Assembly: GCA_031552655.1 (NCBI GenBank) | Contig: JAVBML010000012.1 | Span: forward strand, 1-20,184 | DNA length: 20,184 nt | DNA from: CAZTPH01 sp031552655 | Lineage (GTDB): Bacteria > Pseudomonadota > Gammaproteobacteria > UBA9339 | Reading direction: 5' to 3' | Shown: piece after piece, positions 14,153 to 20,184 of the stretch | Position numbering within the stretch: position 1 is the first letter of the stretch | Layout: each line of letters begins with the position of its first letter | The notes under the pieces: generated by a model | The model's input: only the letters and a program-made list of their open reading frames with translations | What the model was told of the DNA's origin: nothing | Database searches by the model: none | Program-made: the position numbers and the translations under genes

Positions 14153-17100
14153 TTATTTACAATCACTAGGATTACCAACAACTTTATCAGCAATTACAAG
14201 TTGTAGCCTTCCAAAAGCTTTCAGACCCTTCCATGCAGTACCAATAACGCTACCAAACAAAGATGGCGCCACCGGAGAAACTACGGGTGCCTCGGGAAAA
14301 AATGGCCCATCCAAGGGTACATTGGTAAATGCATTGTCGCTAATAGTATTAATATTATGCGAACTCTGCATCTGGATATTAGGGGTCCCTAAGCTTTCAG
14401 GGAAAGATATCCTTGGATATGTATTACCAGAAGCCGGTGGAGTAGCTAGATCAAAAATCTCTTGGTCACCTAAAAATGATGTTTGAATCACTGGATCCTT
14501 TTCGCTAGTAACTGTATTTAGCACTGTTTCCATGTTTTCTACAATTCCCGCTTGATTTGTTGAGCCTGAATATTCACTATCACTGTAAATATCCATCCTA
14601 AATACATCATTTTCACTAACAAATTCATTGTACGATGTATTCAAATCCATTAATTCCTCTCCCGCTTGCTCTGCAACTTCCACACTATTTGTCTTTATAA
14701 AATTACCTGCGGCACTACCAGCTACCACTCCCACTTTTTTTCCCTGGTAGTGCTTATATTTATGCCACGCGAAGTAACCACCGGTAGCAACCAAGGCAGT
14801 TCCAGCAACGGTACCCAATATTTTTGCCGCAGTTTTAAAATTGATATTAAAAGCTGGTGACGCATCCAAGGGATCGGAAGTGTTCAAAATTTGTTTCAAA
14901 CTGCCAAACAAATTTTTCTTTTCAATTGCAGCGATGGTATCGCTATTTGAATCATTGTCCTCCGCGGGTAAAACTGTTTCCCTATCTTCGGAACTAACTT
15001 CAATAGCAGGCTCCGCAATCACCGCGGATTCTCCTTCCGCTACCACCTTCGTAGCCGCAACTTTCATAGCTTCATCTTGCGCTGAGTTAGCGGAAACTGC
15101 TTCTATCTCCAGCGGTTCCGCAGGAGTCATAGTATTTACAACTCTCTTCGCCGCGCCACCCAGTTTTTCTCCGAAGCTATGGGACTTACTAGCTGCAGTG
15201 ATGGATTTCGCAGCTACCATGGATTCCCCTTCCGCTACCACCTTCGTGGCCATAGCTTTCATAGACTCATCCTGCAGCGGTTTAGCGACTACTGTTTCTA
15301 ACTCCAATGGTTCCGGAGGAGTTATGATATTCACAGCTTGTTTCACCACGCTACCTAGCTTTTTTCCGAAGCTACGGGACTTATTAGCTACGGTGGTAGA
15401 TTCCGCAGTGACCGTAAGCTCTCCTTCCACTACCGCCTTCGTGGTCACAGCTGTCATAGCCTCATCCTGCACTGACTTAGCGGACACTACTTCTATCTCC
15501 AGCGGTTCCGAGGGTGTTATGATATTCACGACTCTCTTTGCTGCACCACCCAATTTTTCTCCAAAACTGCGGGGTTTATTAGCTTCAGTGATAAATTCCG
15601 CAGCTATTGTGGATTCTCCTTCTGCTACCACCTTCGTAACCGCAACTTTCATAGCCTCATCCTGCAGTGGCTTAGCAATTACTGTTTCTAGCTCCAGTGG
15701 TTCCGGAGGAGTTATGATATTCATAGTTTGCTTTGCCATGCCGCCTAGCTTTTTTCCAAAACTACGAGATTTACTGACTGCAGCGGAAGGTTCGGCGATC
15801 AACATTTGCTCTCCCTTAGCTGCCACTTCTAGCGCAACTCTACCCTGCAAATAATTAGTAAAAACTGCTCCGACCTCCACCGGCTCCGCGGGAGTCATAA
15901 TATTCATGGCTTTATTTGCCATGCTACTCAATTTTTCTCCGACCTGACGGAACCTATCAATTTTTTTGGCAGACATTGTCGCTACTTCCTGGTCCTCGCC
16001 AGCAACCATCTCTACCATGGTCTCCCTACGCGGAGATTCAGTAGCTACCACTTCTACCTCCAGTGGTTCCGAAGGAGTCATGATATTAAGTGCATGCTGC
16101 GCCGCACCATTTAGTTTTTCTTTAGCATTAGTGACGGCAGTGCTAGATAAAACCATTAATTTACCGAGCTTCTGTTTCAAACCCATGCCACTATCATGTT
16201 CCATATTTTTACCCGGAATCTCTGAAACAGTAGTATCACTCAACTCCTGAACTTTACTTTCCACAGCATTGGAATTTAGAACCTCGCGACGATTTACGGC
16301 ACCATTAGGTTGCTGTTCCTCCTGCCTATCCTGAACATCGGCAGGGGAATCAGATTGCACAATTTTCCCTTGGTTTAAGCCATTATTTGATTTTAATTCT
16401 TGCCGCCTATGCTGAGCTACCGTCGAAAGTCTCGGTGATGCCACCCTTTTCTCAGCAACGCTATTTCTTTTTTGCAATGCTAAAGGATTAGCTCGCAGAT
16501 GAAAATTTTCACCGTCTGCCATGAATCCCATACCATCCACTGTGGTTACAGTTGCGCCAAAGTTTTCCTCGGACAAATCACCGCTAAATATATGAATTTC
16601 ATTATTCCTAGCTAGCTCCTCCTTTACGGACGCTGCCAAGGTTCCTTTGTCCAGTGCACTATTCCCGCTTGCACCATTCAGCTGCACCTCCATGCGTTTT
16701 CCCGTGCTAGGTGAATTGATATAGATTTTATTATCAAGCACAAGTTTTTTAGTTCCCTTGACGAAAATGGGATCCTTGGTTTCCGTATCCAAATTTTCTA
16801 CCCTACCTCGCAGTAGCACCACCTTCGTCTCTTCATCCTGGAGAATCTGTCTAAATTCCGCAGCATCTACAAGACCCTGCTCATTACCTAGCAATTCTCT
16901 TACTCTTACCTCTTTACCTAGATCATCTCGATATATTTCTCTATCTTGTTTCAATGTTGCACTGGAAACTATATCCGGATCCCGGCGTACCAAATCCGCC
17001 ATGTGCTTTGCCACACCTCGTAACTTAGTTTCCTGAGTTGATAAACCGATGCGCAGATTAGCGTGAGCATAGTAAGTAGTGCCCCGGGGTGCATCGTGCT

Positions 17101-17893
17101 GCACTCCCAACTCTAATCCTATCTTATCAAAAACATTCAAAATCTTGCCATGATCCAAAGACCAATCGTAGGTTAACCGTGCGCGAGGACCACAGATGCT
17201 CTCTATGTTATTAGCCTTGAAATAGTAACCTCCGGCATAGCCCACTAAGCCCTCTAGCAATTCATAGCCAACCTCCCCATCTCCTCCTCCCATGGCTTTT
17301 TCATGTTTACTATCCCGGGTAATCCAAATATTATTTTGTACGCGGTCATAGTCAGCTCGCTCGTTGGTAATGGCTACCAATTTTGACCTATCTCCCAGAG
17401 GATAGTATAAATTTCCTCCCACGAAGAGCTTCTTAAACCATCCTTCCATACCTAAAGTTAATTGATTGAAGTAATTGCCAAAATCACTTTTCTTGCGATC
17501 AAAGGCTCCATAGATACCATAAATATGTTCCCTTGCGGGTACTAAATGGCGATATCCTAGGTGAGCGTTGCCCTCAAAGGCCTTACCGGTGCGATCAAAT
17601 AATCTAAGGTGGCTGAATAATAGATGTTGCTGGGAGGTGGTTTGCAGCAACGGCATAAATAGATCGAGTCCCGTAGCTGCTTTGCTACGGTTGACATTGA
17701 AAAATCCCGTTCCTCCTGCCTGAAAATAGGGTAAATACTGCTGGAACTTGGTAAAATTTATTCTATTCTGACTATCTTCTTGATAATTTGACCGATCCCC
17801 TTTATCGCTATGTTTGCATTGTGCTGCCAGCGCAGCCATGGTATTACCCATACCCAACGCACAGCACAGAATTACAAATACCTTGCTCTTCAT
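14153..17893 (-). CDS. Large inverse-autotransporter-like surface protein with tandem repeats
   Basis: The 1246-residue protein resembles the intimin/invasin (inverse autotransporter) beta domain. A signal peptide (1 to about 23, ending MAALA) is followed at about 40-300 by strand-rich sequence with the family's blocks: DLFMPLLQ, GYRHLVP...YGIYGAFDRKKSDFGN, FNQLTLGMEGW and NLYYPLGDR. A linker near 300-340 (MADLVRRDPDIVSSATL) recalls the V-x-R-x-x-x-I-V segment after known barrels. Residues about 340-480 form a separate strand-rich domain, and about 575-965 hold tandem repeats with core ITPPEPLE. A hydrophobic glycine/alanine segment spans about 1018-1040. The tail is S/T/P-rich. GGGAGG precedes the ATG. 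It follows six double-glycine peptide genes on the same strand, 116 bases after the last, and is closed by a terminator. Adhesion to host or neighbouring cells is the family role; here it is inference. Confidence 0.78.
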   Translation of the reverse strand: MKSKVFVILCCALGMGNTMAALAAQCKHSDKGDRSNYQEDSQNRINFTKFQQYLPYFQAGGTGFFNVNRSKAATGLDLFMPLLQTTSQQHLLFSHLRLFDRTGKAFEGNAHLGYRHLVPAREHIYGIYGAFDRKKSDFGNYFNQLTLGMEGWFKKLFVGGNLYYPLGDRSKLVAITNERADYDRVQNNIWITRDSKHEKAMGGGDGEVGYELLEGLVGYAGGYYFKANNIESICGPRARLTYDWSLDHGKILNVFDKIGLELGVQHDAPRGTTYYAHANLRIGLSTQETKLRGVAKHMADLVRRDPDIVSSATLKQDREIYRDDLGKEVRVRELLGNEQGLVDAAEFRQILQDEETKVVLLRGRVENLDTETKDPIFVKGTKKLVLDNKIYINSPSTGKRMEVQLNGASGNSALDKGTLAASVKEELARNNEIHIFSGDLSEENFGATVTTVDGMGFMADGENFHLRANPLALQKRNSVAEKRVASPRLSTVAQHRRQELKSNNGLNQGKIVQSDSPADVQDRQEEQQPNGAVNRREVLNSNAVESKVQELSDTTVSEIPGKNMEHDSGMGLKQKLGKLMVLSSTAVTNAKEKLNGAAQHALNIMTPSEPLEVEVVATESPRRETMVEMVAGEDQEVATMSAKKIDRFRQVGEKLSSMANKAMNIMTPAEPVEVGAVFTNYLQGRVALEVAAKGEQMLIAEPSAAVSKSRSFGKKLGGMAKQTMNIITPPEPLELETVIAKPLQDEAMKVAVTKVVAEGESTIAAEFITEANKPRSFGEKLGGAAKRVVNIITPSEPLEIEVVSAKSVQDEAMTAVTTKAVVEGELTVTAESTTVANKSRSFGKKLGSVVKQAVNIITPPEPLELETVVAKPLQDESMKAMATKVVAEGESMVAAKSITAASKSHSFGEKLGGAAKRVVNTMTPAEPLEIEAVSANSAQDEAMKVAATKVVAEGESAVIAEPAIEVSSEDRETVLPAEDNDSNSDTIAAIEKKNLFGSLKQILNTSDPLDASPAFNINFKTAAKILGTVAGTALVATGGYFAWHKYKHYQGKKVGVVAGSAAGNFIKTNSVEVAEQAGEELMDLNTSYNEFVSENDVFRMDIYSDSEYSGSTNQAGIVENMETVLNTVTSEKDPVIQTSFLGDQEIFDLATPPASGNTYPRISFPESLGTPNIQMQSSHNINTISDNAFTNVPLDGPFFPEAPVVSPVAPSLFGSVIGTAWKGLKAFGRLQLVIADKVVGNPSDCK
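14990..16160 (-). repeat. Tandem ~195-bp coding repeats in the adhesin-like gene
   Basis: Six units carry the core (M/I)TPxEP(L/V)E preceded by a basic amphipathic segment such as GEKLGGAAKRVVN. Using the conserved proline-codon stretch as anchor (15123, 15318, 15513, 15708, 15891, 16074), the spacing is exactly 195, 195, 195, 183 and 183 bases, i.e. 65- and 61-residue units. The 65-residue units alternate between two types: GKKLG...PPEPLELETV and GEKLG...EPLEIEVVSA. This points to duplication of a two-unit, 390-bp block. A degenerate seventh unit lies near 14870-14900. Confidence 0.9.
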
Positions 17894-17926
17894 ACTAACC
17901 TCCCTGTCTGTTTTTATTTTTTCAAC

Positions 17927-17969
17927 AATCTATGATTTAAAATCTACCTTGATATCAAAATCATAGATT
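17927..17969. promoter_or_regulatory. Perfect 12-bp inverted repeat upstream of the adhesin-like gene
   Basis: AATCTATGATTT (17927-17938) and AAATCATAGATT (17958-17969) are exact reverse complements around a 19-base spacer, 34 bases before the adhesin ATG. On the minus strand no U-tract follows, so it is a poor terminator. TTGATA lies in the spacer and TATGAT in the outer arm. It could be an operator or a regulatory hairpin between the peptide genes and the adhesin gene. Confidence 0.45.
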
Positions 17970-18009
17970 ACTTAATTTTATTGCAGCTACATTTATCTAA
18001 ATCTCCCCC

Positions 18010-18297
18010 CTAGGAAAAAATTTGACCGATTCTATGAAACAATCTTGTACCAAAAGAGACCGCGGTATACATTAATGCCACCATCCCCACACCCGCTACG
18101 GAGCGTAGCGCTGGCGCTTGTTTCTCGCCATATCCTAGTAAGTTCAATCTTCCCACCACCAGGTGGTAGCTAACGGCAAGCCCCGCCAATAGAGCATATT
18201 CCTTGATATCCGTTCTCACAGCTTTATCAAACTTGCTTTCGCCACTACCCCCGTGCACTCCAGCTACCTCATTTTGTTTTAGCTCCACAATGTTCAT
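18010..18297 (-). CDS. Double-glycine leader peptide, family B, copy 2
   Basis: This 95-residue protein is predicted to be exported. The leader MNIVELKQNEVAGVHGG has L at -12, E at -8, V at -7, V at -4 and GG at -2/-1, the pattern recognised by C39-peptidase ABC exporters. The mature part is about 78 residues: a charged start (SGESKFDKAVRTD), then two hydrophobic segments around YALLAGLAVSYHLVV and GVGMVALMYTAVSFG, ending in TRLFHRIGQIFS. The second half clearly matches the protein encoded at 18765-19040 (LRS-(V/L)-x-G-(V/I)-x-x-VAL-x-YT-x-V-x-x-x-TR-x-FHR). The ribosome binding site is GGGAGAG. It starts 15 bases after the family A gene upstream, so they are one transcript. It may be one half of a two-peptide bacteriocin-like toxin; this is inference. 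Confidence 0.82.
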   Translation of the reverse strand: MNIVELKQNEVAGVHGGSGESKFDKAVRTDIKEYALLAGLAVSYHLVVGRLNLLGYGEKQAPALRSVAGVGMVALMYTAVSFGTRLFHRIGQIFS

Positions 18298-18312
18298 AAT
18301 TCTCTCCCTAGG

Positions 18313-18618
18313 TTATACCTGTTTTTTAGTTATTTTGTTTTTAATGCCGATTACCAAACTTGAAATACCTTCCGCCGCAAACATGGCTGCCACATAGCCT
18401 CCAAGAAAAACTCCTGCCACCGCAGCACCGCGCATCATTTTTTGTTTCAATGCCATGGATGCAGCATTACTCTCAACGCTATCTGCTTTGGCCTTAGTTG
18501 CATACATAAAACCAAGCGTTCCGCCAACGGCAGCGGTACTTAGAATGCCACCAAGCAACCGACCCATGTTACCACCAACAATTCCATTGATTTCTCTGTG
18601 CTCTAATTCTTTAATCAT
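18313..18618 (-). CDS. Double-glycine leader peptide, family A, copy 4 (divergent)
   Basis: This 101-residue protein has leader MIKELEHREINGIVGG (L -12, E -8, I -7, I -4, GG -2/-1). The mature sequence opens with NMGRLLGG, containing a GxxxG motif, and has a glycine/alanine-rich hydrophobic segment (ILSTAAVGGTLGFMY). A charged middle (KAKADSVESNAASMALKQKMMR) follows, then a second hydrophobic segment, and the end is SSLVIGIKNKITKKQV. The C-terminal AAMFAAEGISSL...IKNKIT matches the other family A members, though its N-terminal half is the most diverged: it lacks the FNPGG block. A very strong ribosome binding site (AGGAGGAGAG) precedes the ATG, and a separate -10 box is possible upstream. It forms a tight pair with the family B gene 15 bases downstream. 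Confidence 0.82.
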   Translation of the reverse strand: MIKELEHREINGIVGGNMGRLLGGILSTAAVGGTLGFMYATKAKADSVESNAASMALKQKMMRGAAVAGVFLGGYVAAMFAAEGISSLVIGIKNKITKKQV

Positions 18619-18764
18619 TATCTCTCCTCCTTTTGTATCTATTATATTTAACTAATGAAAAGCTCTTCCTTTTTAAATTTTAACCAACAAAAAATATTAA
18701 AGCAACCTTAAATTAACATCTTATTCTCAGAATAAACACTAAGTTAAACTGCATAAAATTTTAT
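18619..18764 (-). promoter_or_regulatory. AT-rich spacer with possible internal promoter
   Basis: This is the longest gap inside the peptide cluster (146 bases) and it separates the two A-B pairs. On the minus strand a TATAAT lies at 18641-18646, 22 bases before the family A copy 4 start, but the -35 is poor. No hairpin with a U-tract was seen, so transcription from upstream may also continue through it. Confidence 0.35.
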
Positions 18765-19040
18765 TTATCCCGGTAAAACTCTGTGAAAAAACCTAGTGCA
18801 GAGAGTCACCATGGTATACACCAAAGCCACCCTGGCGATGCCATCCAAACTACGCAATGGTGGAGCAACTCCATTCCTACCCGGGAACATATACCCAGCT
18901 TTGCTGGCTATGGCATAGCTCAAAGCAATGCCAGCCAGGGTAAAAAGTTCAGCAATATCCGCCTGGATGACGCGATCCACATCGCCATTACCGCCATGTA
19001 TTGCTGACACCTCACTTTGCTGTAGCTGCTCAATACTCAT
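18765..19040 (-). CDS. Double-glycine leader peptide, family B, copy 1
   Basis: This 91-residue protein has leader MSIEQLQQSEVSAIHGG (L -12, E -8, V -7, I -4, GG -2/-1), a textbook double-glycine leader. The mature part (about 74 residues) starts hydrophilic (NGDVDRVIQADIAEL) and has a first hydrophobic segment FTLAGIALSYAIASKAGYMF. A proline-containing linker (GRNGVAPPLRSLDG) precedes the second hydrophobic segment VALVYTMVTLCT, and the end is RFFHRVLPG. It is paralogous to the protein at 18010-18297 over the whole length. GGAGAGGG precedes the ATG. It begins 24 bases after the family A copy 3 stop. One cysteine in the mature part argues against an intramolecular disulfide as in pediocin-type peptides. 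Function unknown; an antibacterial or signalling peptide is the family-level expectation. Confidence 0.82.
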   Translation of the reverse strand: MSIEQLQQSEVSAIHGGNGDVDRVIQADIAELFTLAGIALSYAIASKAGYMFPGRNGVAPPLRSLDGIARVALVYTMVTLCTRFFHRVLPG

Positions 19041-19064
19041 AATTAGCCCTCTCCATAAAATATG

Positions 19065-19337
19065 TTATTTATTTATAATCCTATCCTTAATATTAATTAT
19101 TATTCCCGAAACAAGATTGGCCGCTGTCATAGCCACAATGTGCACTCCCGTATAGAGTAACATCGCATTCACGGTAACTTTTATTCTTTGCCTAAGCATA
19201 TATATTCTATTTCCGTTGTAAGGCTCATGGCTTAGCCCCTCAGCCAGTGCTCCACCCAGAGCAATACCCACAACCCCTCCTGGATTGAAGCCACCGTGGA
19301 TATTATCGCATTCTTTCTGTCTTATTTCGCTGATCAT
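19065..19337 (-). CDS. Double-glycine leader peptide, family A, copy 3
   Basis: This 90-residue protein has leader MISEIRQKECDNIHGG (I -12, E -8, C -7, I -4, GG -2/-1). The mature part begins FNPGGVVGIALGGAL, in which glycines recur every fourth residue (GxxxGxxxG). A short charged, variable middle (EGLSHEPYNGNRIYMLRQR) is followed by a hydrophobic segment with HIVAMTAANLVSG and the charged end IKDRIINK. The FNPGG block and the C-terminal VSG-x-x-x-x-IK block are shared with copies 1 and 2. GGGGAT is a modest ribosome binding site. The gene is 47 bases after copy 2 and 24 bases before family B copy 1. Cysteine at -7 of the leader is unusual for this position. Confidence 0.82.
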   Translation of the reverse strand: MISEIRQKECDNIHGGFNPGGVVGIALGGALAEGLSHEPYNGNRIYMLRQRIKVTVNAMLLYTGVHIVAMTAANLVSGIIINIKDRIINK

Positions 19338-19384
19338 AGCCTATCCCCATTTTAATTTTCTACGATACCTTTTTGGTATACCTC

Positions 19385-19693
19385 CTAATCACGGGTAATC
19401 TTATTTTTAATCTCCGTCACTGCACCCGAAACAACGGTTGCGGTTACCATCGCTATGCCATGCACTCCTGCGAAGATAATTGTAGTGAAAACAGTATTGC
19501 CTAGGAAAATTTTAGGATAGTATAGCCTACCTTTGCACATACAGACAATTTCACGGCTACTATCGGAAGACCAAGATCTGTACGCCGCAGTGAATCCAAA
19601 CAGCGCTCCTCCCAGTGCAGTACCCATAATCCCTCCCGGATTGAAACCACCCCCAATCTTGTTAATATCTTCTTGATTCAATTCACTGTACAC
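19385..19693 (-). CDS. Double-glycine leader peptide, family A, copy 2
   Basis: This 102-residue protein starts at GTG, supported by AAAGGAGAG at ideal spacing. The leader MYSELNQEDINKIGGG has L -12, D -8, I -7, I -4 and GG -2/-1. The mature part opens FNPGGIMGTALGGALFGF with GxxxGxxxG spacing. The middle is variable and hydrophilic and includes two cysteines (EIVCMCKGR). A hydrophobic segment TVFTTIIFAGVHGIAMVTATVVSG follows, ending in the charged EIKNKITRD. Two hydrophobic segments with a polar loop suggest a membrane hairpin. It follows copy 1 by 44 bases. I know the leader type, associated with class II bacteriocins and microcins, but cannot name this mature family. Confidence 0.82.
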   Translation of the reverse strand: MYSELNQEDINKIGGGFNPGGIMGTALGGALFGFTAAYRSWSSDSSREIVCMCKGRLYYPKIFLGNTVFTTIIFAGVHGIAMVTATVVSGAVTEIKNKITRD

Positions 19694-19737
19694 AATTCTC
19701 TCCTTTATTGATCACACGTGAACTTAACTATCACTAG

Positions 19738-20082
19738 CTAGTAATTCCTGCCTTTAATTGCCATTACTATACCCGAAACAACTTCCGCGGCCACCATGGC
19801 TACGGCATGTACCGCCGTAAATAAAATCATACATAGCGCAGCTTTTCTTAAACTATAGCCGTGGCGAATTTGCACATTAGTTGGACCCGCAGTATTCGCT
19901 ATAAGTATAAGCTTGTTAATGCTCTCATCCTCATACTTATAGTCACCATGACTGCCGGTAGCTCCATTTAAAGTTATAAGTCCAAGCAGAAAACCTCCCA
20001 ATGCCGTACCCACAATCCCTCCTGGATTAAAATTTCCGCCGTAAATACCATTGATTTCCCTTTTGTCCAGCTCACTAATCAT
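19738..20082 (-). CDS. Double-glycine leader peptide, family A, copy 1
   Basis: This is the first gene of the cluster: 114 residues with leader MISELDKREINGIYGG (L -12, E -8, I -7, I -4, GG -2/-1). The mature part is NFNPGGIVGTALGG then FLLGLITLNG, repeating the GxxxGxxxG spacing. It has the longest variable middle of the family (about 50 residues, charged, with GDYKYEDESINK and a TNVQIRHGYSLRK stretch). The hydrophobic C-terminal block is AVHAVAMVAAEVVSG and the end is IKGRNY. The ATG at 20082 has only a modest GGATAG ribosome binding site, but a good promoter lies 30-59 bases upstream. No exporter or regulator gene is between it and the window edge, so those partners, if present, are elsewhere. 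Confidence 0.82.
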   Translation of the reverse strand: MISELDKREINGIYGGNFNPGGIVGTALGGFLLGLITLNGATGSHGDYKYEDESINKLILIANTAGPTNVQIRHGYSLRKAALCMILFTAVHAVAMVAAEVVSGIVMAIKGRNY

Positions 20083-20111
20083 TAATCTATCCGTAATTTT
20101 ATTATATGGTT

Positions 20112-20141
20112 ATTATACCTCTTACTATGAAACTAAAGCAA
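20112..20141 (-). promoter_or_regulatory. Promoter of the double-glycine peptide cluster
   Basis: On the minus strand, TTGCTT (20136-20141) and a perfect TATAAT (20112-20117) are 18 bases apart. Transcription would start near 20105, giving a leader of about 23 bases before family A copy 1. No clear operator was seen. Confidence 0.6.
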
Positions 20142-20184
20142 GGGATAATTTTCTGCCTGGGTAGAGATAATTTACCAAAGCATG

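Noticed and set aside
14841..15854. Open frame of 337 codons on the plus strand, antisense to the repeat region
   Set aside because: It is the mirror of the repeat array in the adhesin gene. Its product is low-complexity S/T/A sequence following the same 65-residue period, and the minus-strand gene has a signal peptide, ribosome binding site and terminator.
14990..16160. Regular repeats as a possible CRISPR array
   Set aside because: The 195-bp period is coding, without the 25-40 base repeat and unique spacer pattern, and no cas genes are present.
17927..17969. Inverted repeat as a transcription terminator for the peptide cluster
   Set aside because: The stem is AT-rich and the minus strand continues with A-rich, not U-rich, sequence. 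The loop of 19 bases is too long.
19365..19379. ATACC-TTTTT-GGTAT hairpin between family A copies 2 and 3
   Set aside because: The stem is only 5 bp and no U-tract follows on the coding strand; it is within chance in AT-rich DNA.

Overview
This 20.2 kb window looks like the chromosome of a gammaproteobacterium with a compact, moderately AT-rich genome. The evidence is a class A RNase P RNA, a bamE-smpB pair, FumC-type fumarase, LspA, Der, Obg, an AdiC-like antiporter and a NudF remnant. An intracellular or host-associated lineage of the Legionellales/Coxiella kind fits the small Opa/OmpA-like barrel, the inverse-autotransporter-like adhesin and the decayed nudF, but that placement is inference.

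Layout: positions 1-410 hold a nudF gene broken upstream by non-homologous, hairpin-rich sequence. On the minus strand, 456-2689 carries fumC, bamE and smpB. An orphan charged protein (2763-3197, plus) converges on a TolC/RND efflux pair (3199-7829, minus) that lacks the usual periplasmic adaptor gene. An AdiC-like antiporter (7915-9228, minus) and a solitary type IV pilin-like gene (9362-9751, plus) diverge from a region with a perfect dyad. lspA (minus) lies directly behind rnpB (10265-10635, minus). An 8-stranded-type outer membrane protein (10787-11407, minus) has its own clear promoter and terminator. der (plus) and obg (minus) converge with overlapping stop codons, and tRNA-Glu(CUC) sits just upstream of obg behind a strong promoter.

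The accessory part is 14118-20184, all on the minus strand. It begins at a promoter near 20112-20141 and runs through six small genes whose products each start with a canonical double-glycine export leader (L/I at -12, E/D at -8, I/V at -4, GG at -2/-1). These fall into two paralogous families: A (four members) and B (two members), with an A-B pair present twice. Downstream is a 1246-residue protein with a signal peptide, an inverse-autotransporter-type beta domain, a tandem 65-residue repeat region and a hydrophobic C-terminal segment, followed by an intrinsic terminator. The six-peptide cluster is the best candidate for an undescribed system: a multi-component, bacteriocin/microcin-like set of exported membrane-active peptides next to a large surface adhesin. 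No C39-peptidase ABC exporter or immunity gene is visible here.

The window also has a striking excess of the palindrome CCATGG: I counted about 33 copies by eye, where three to four would be expected by base composition.
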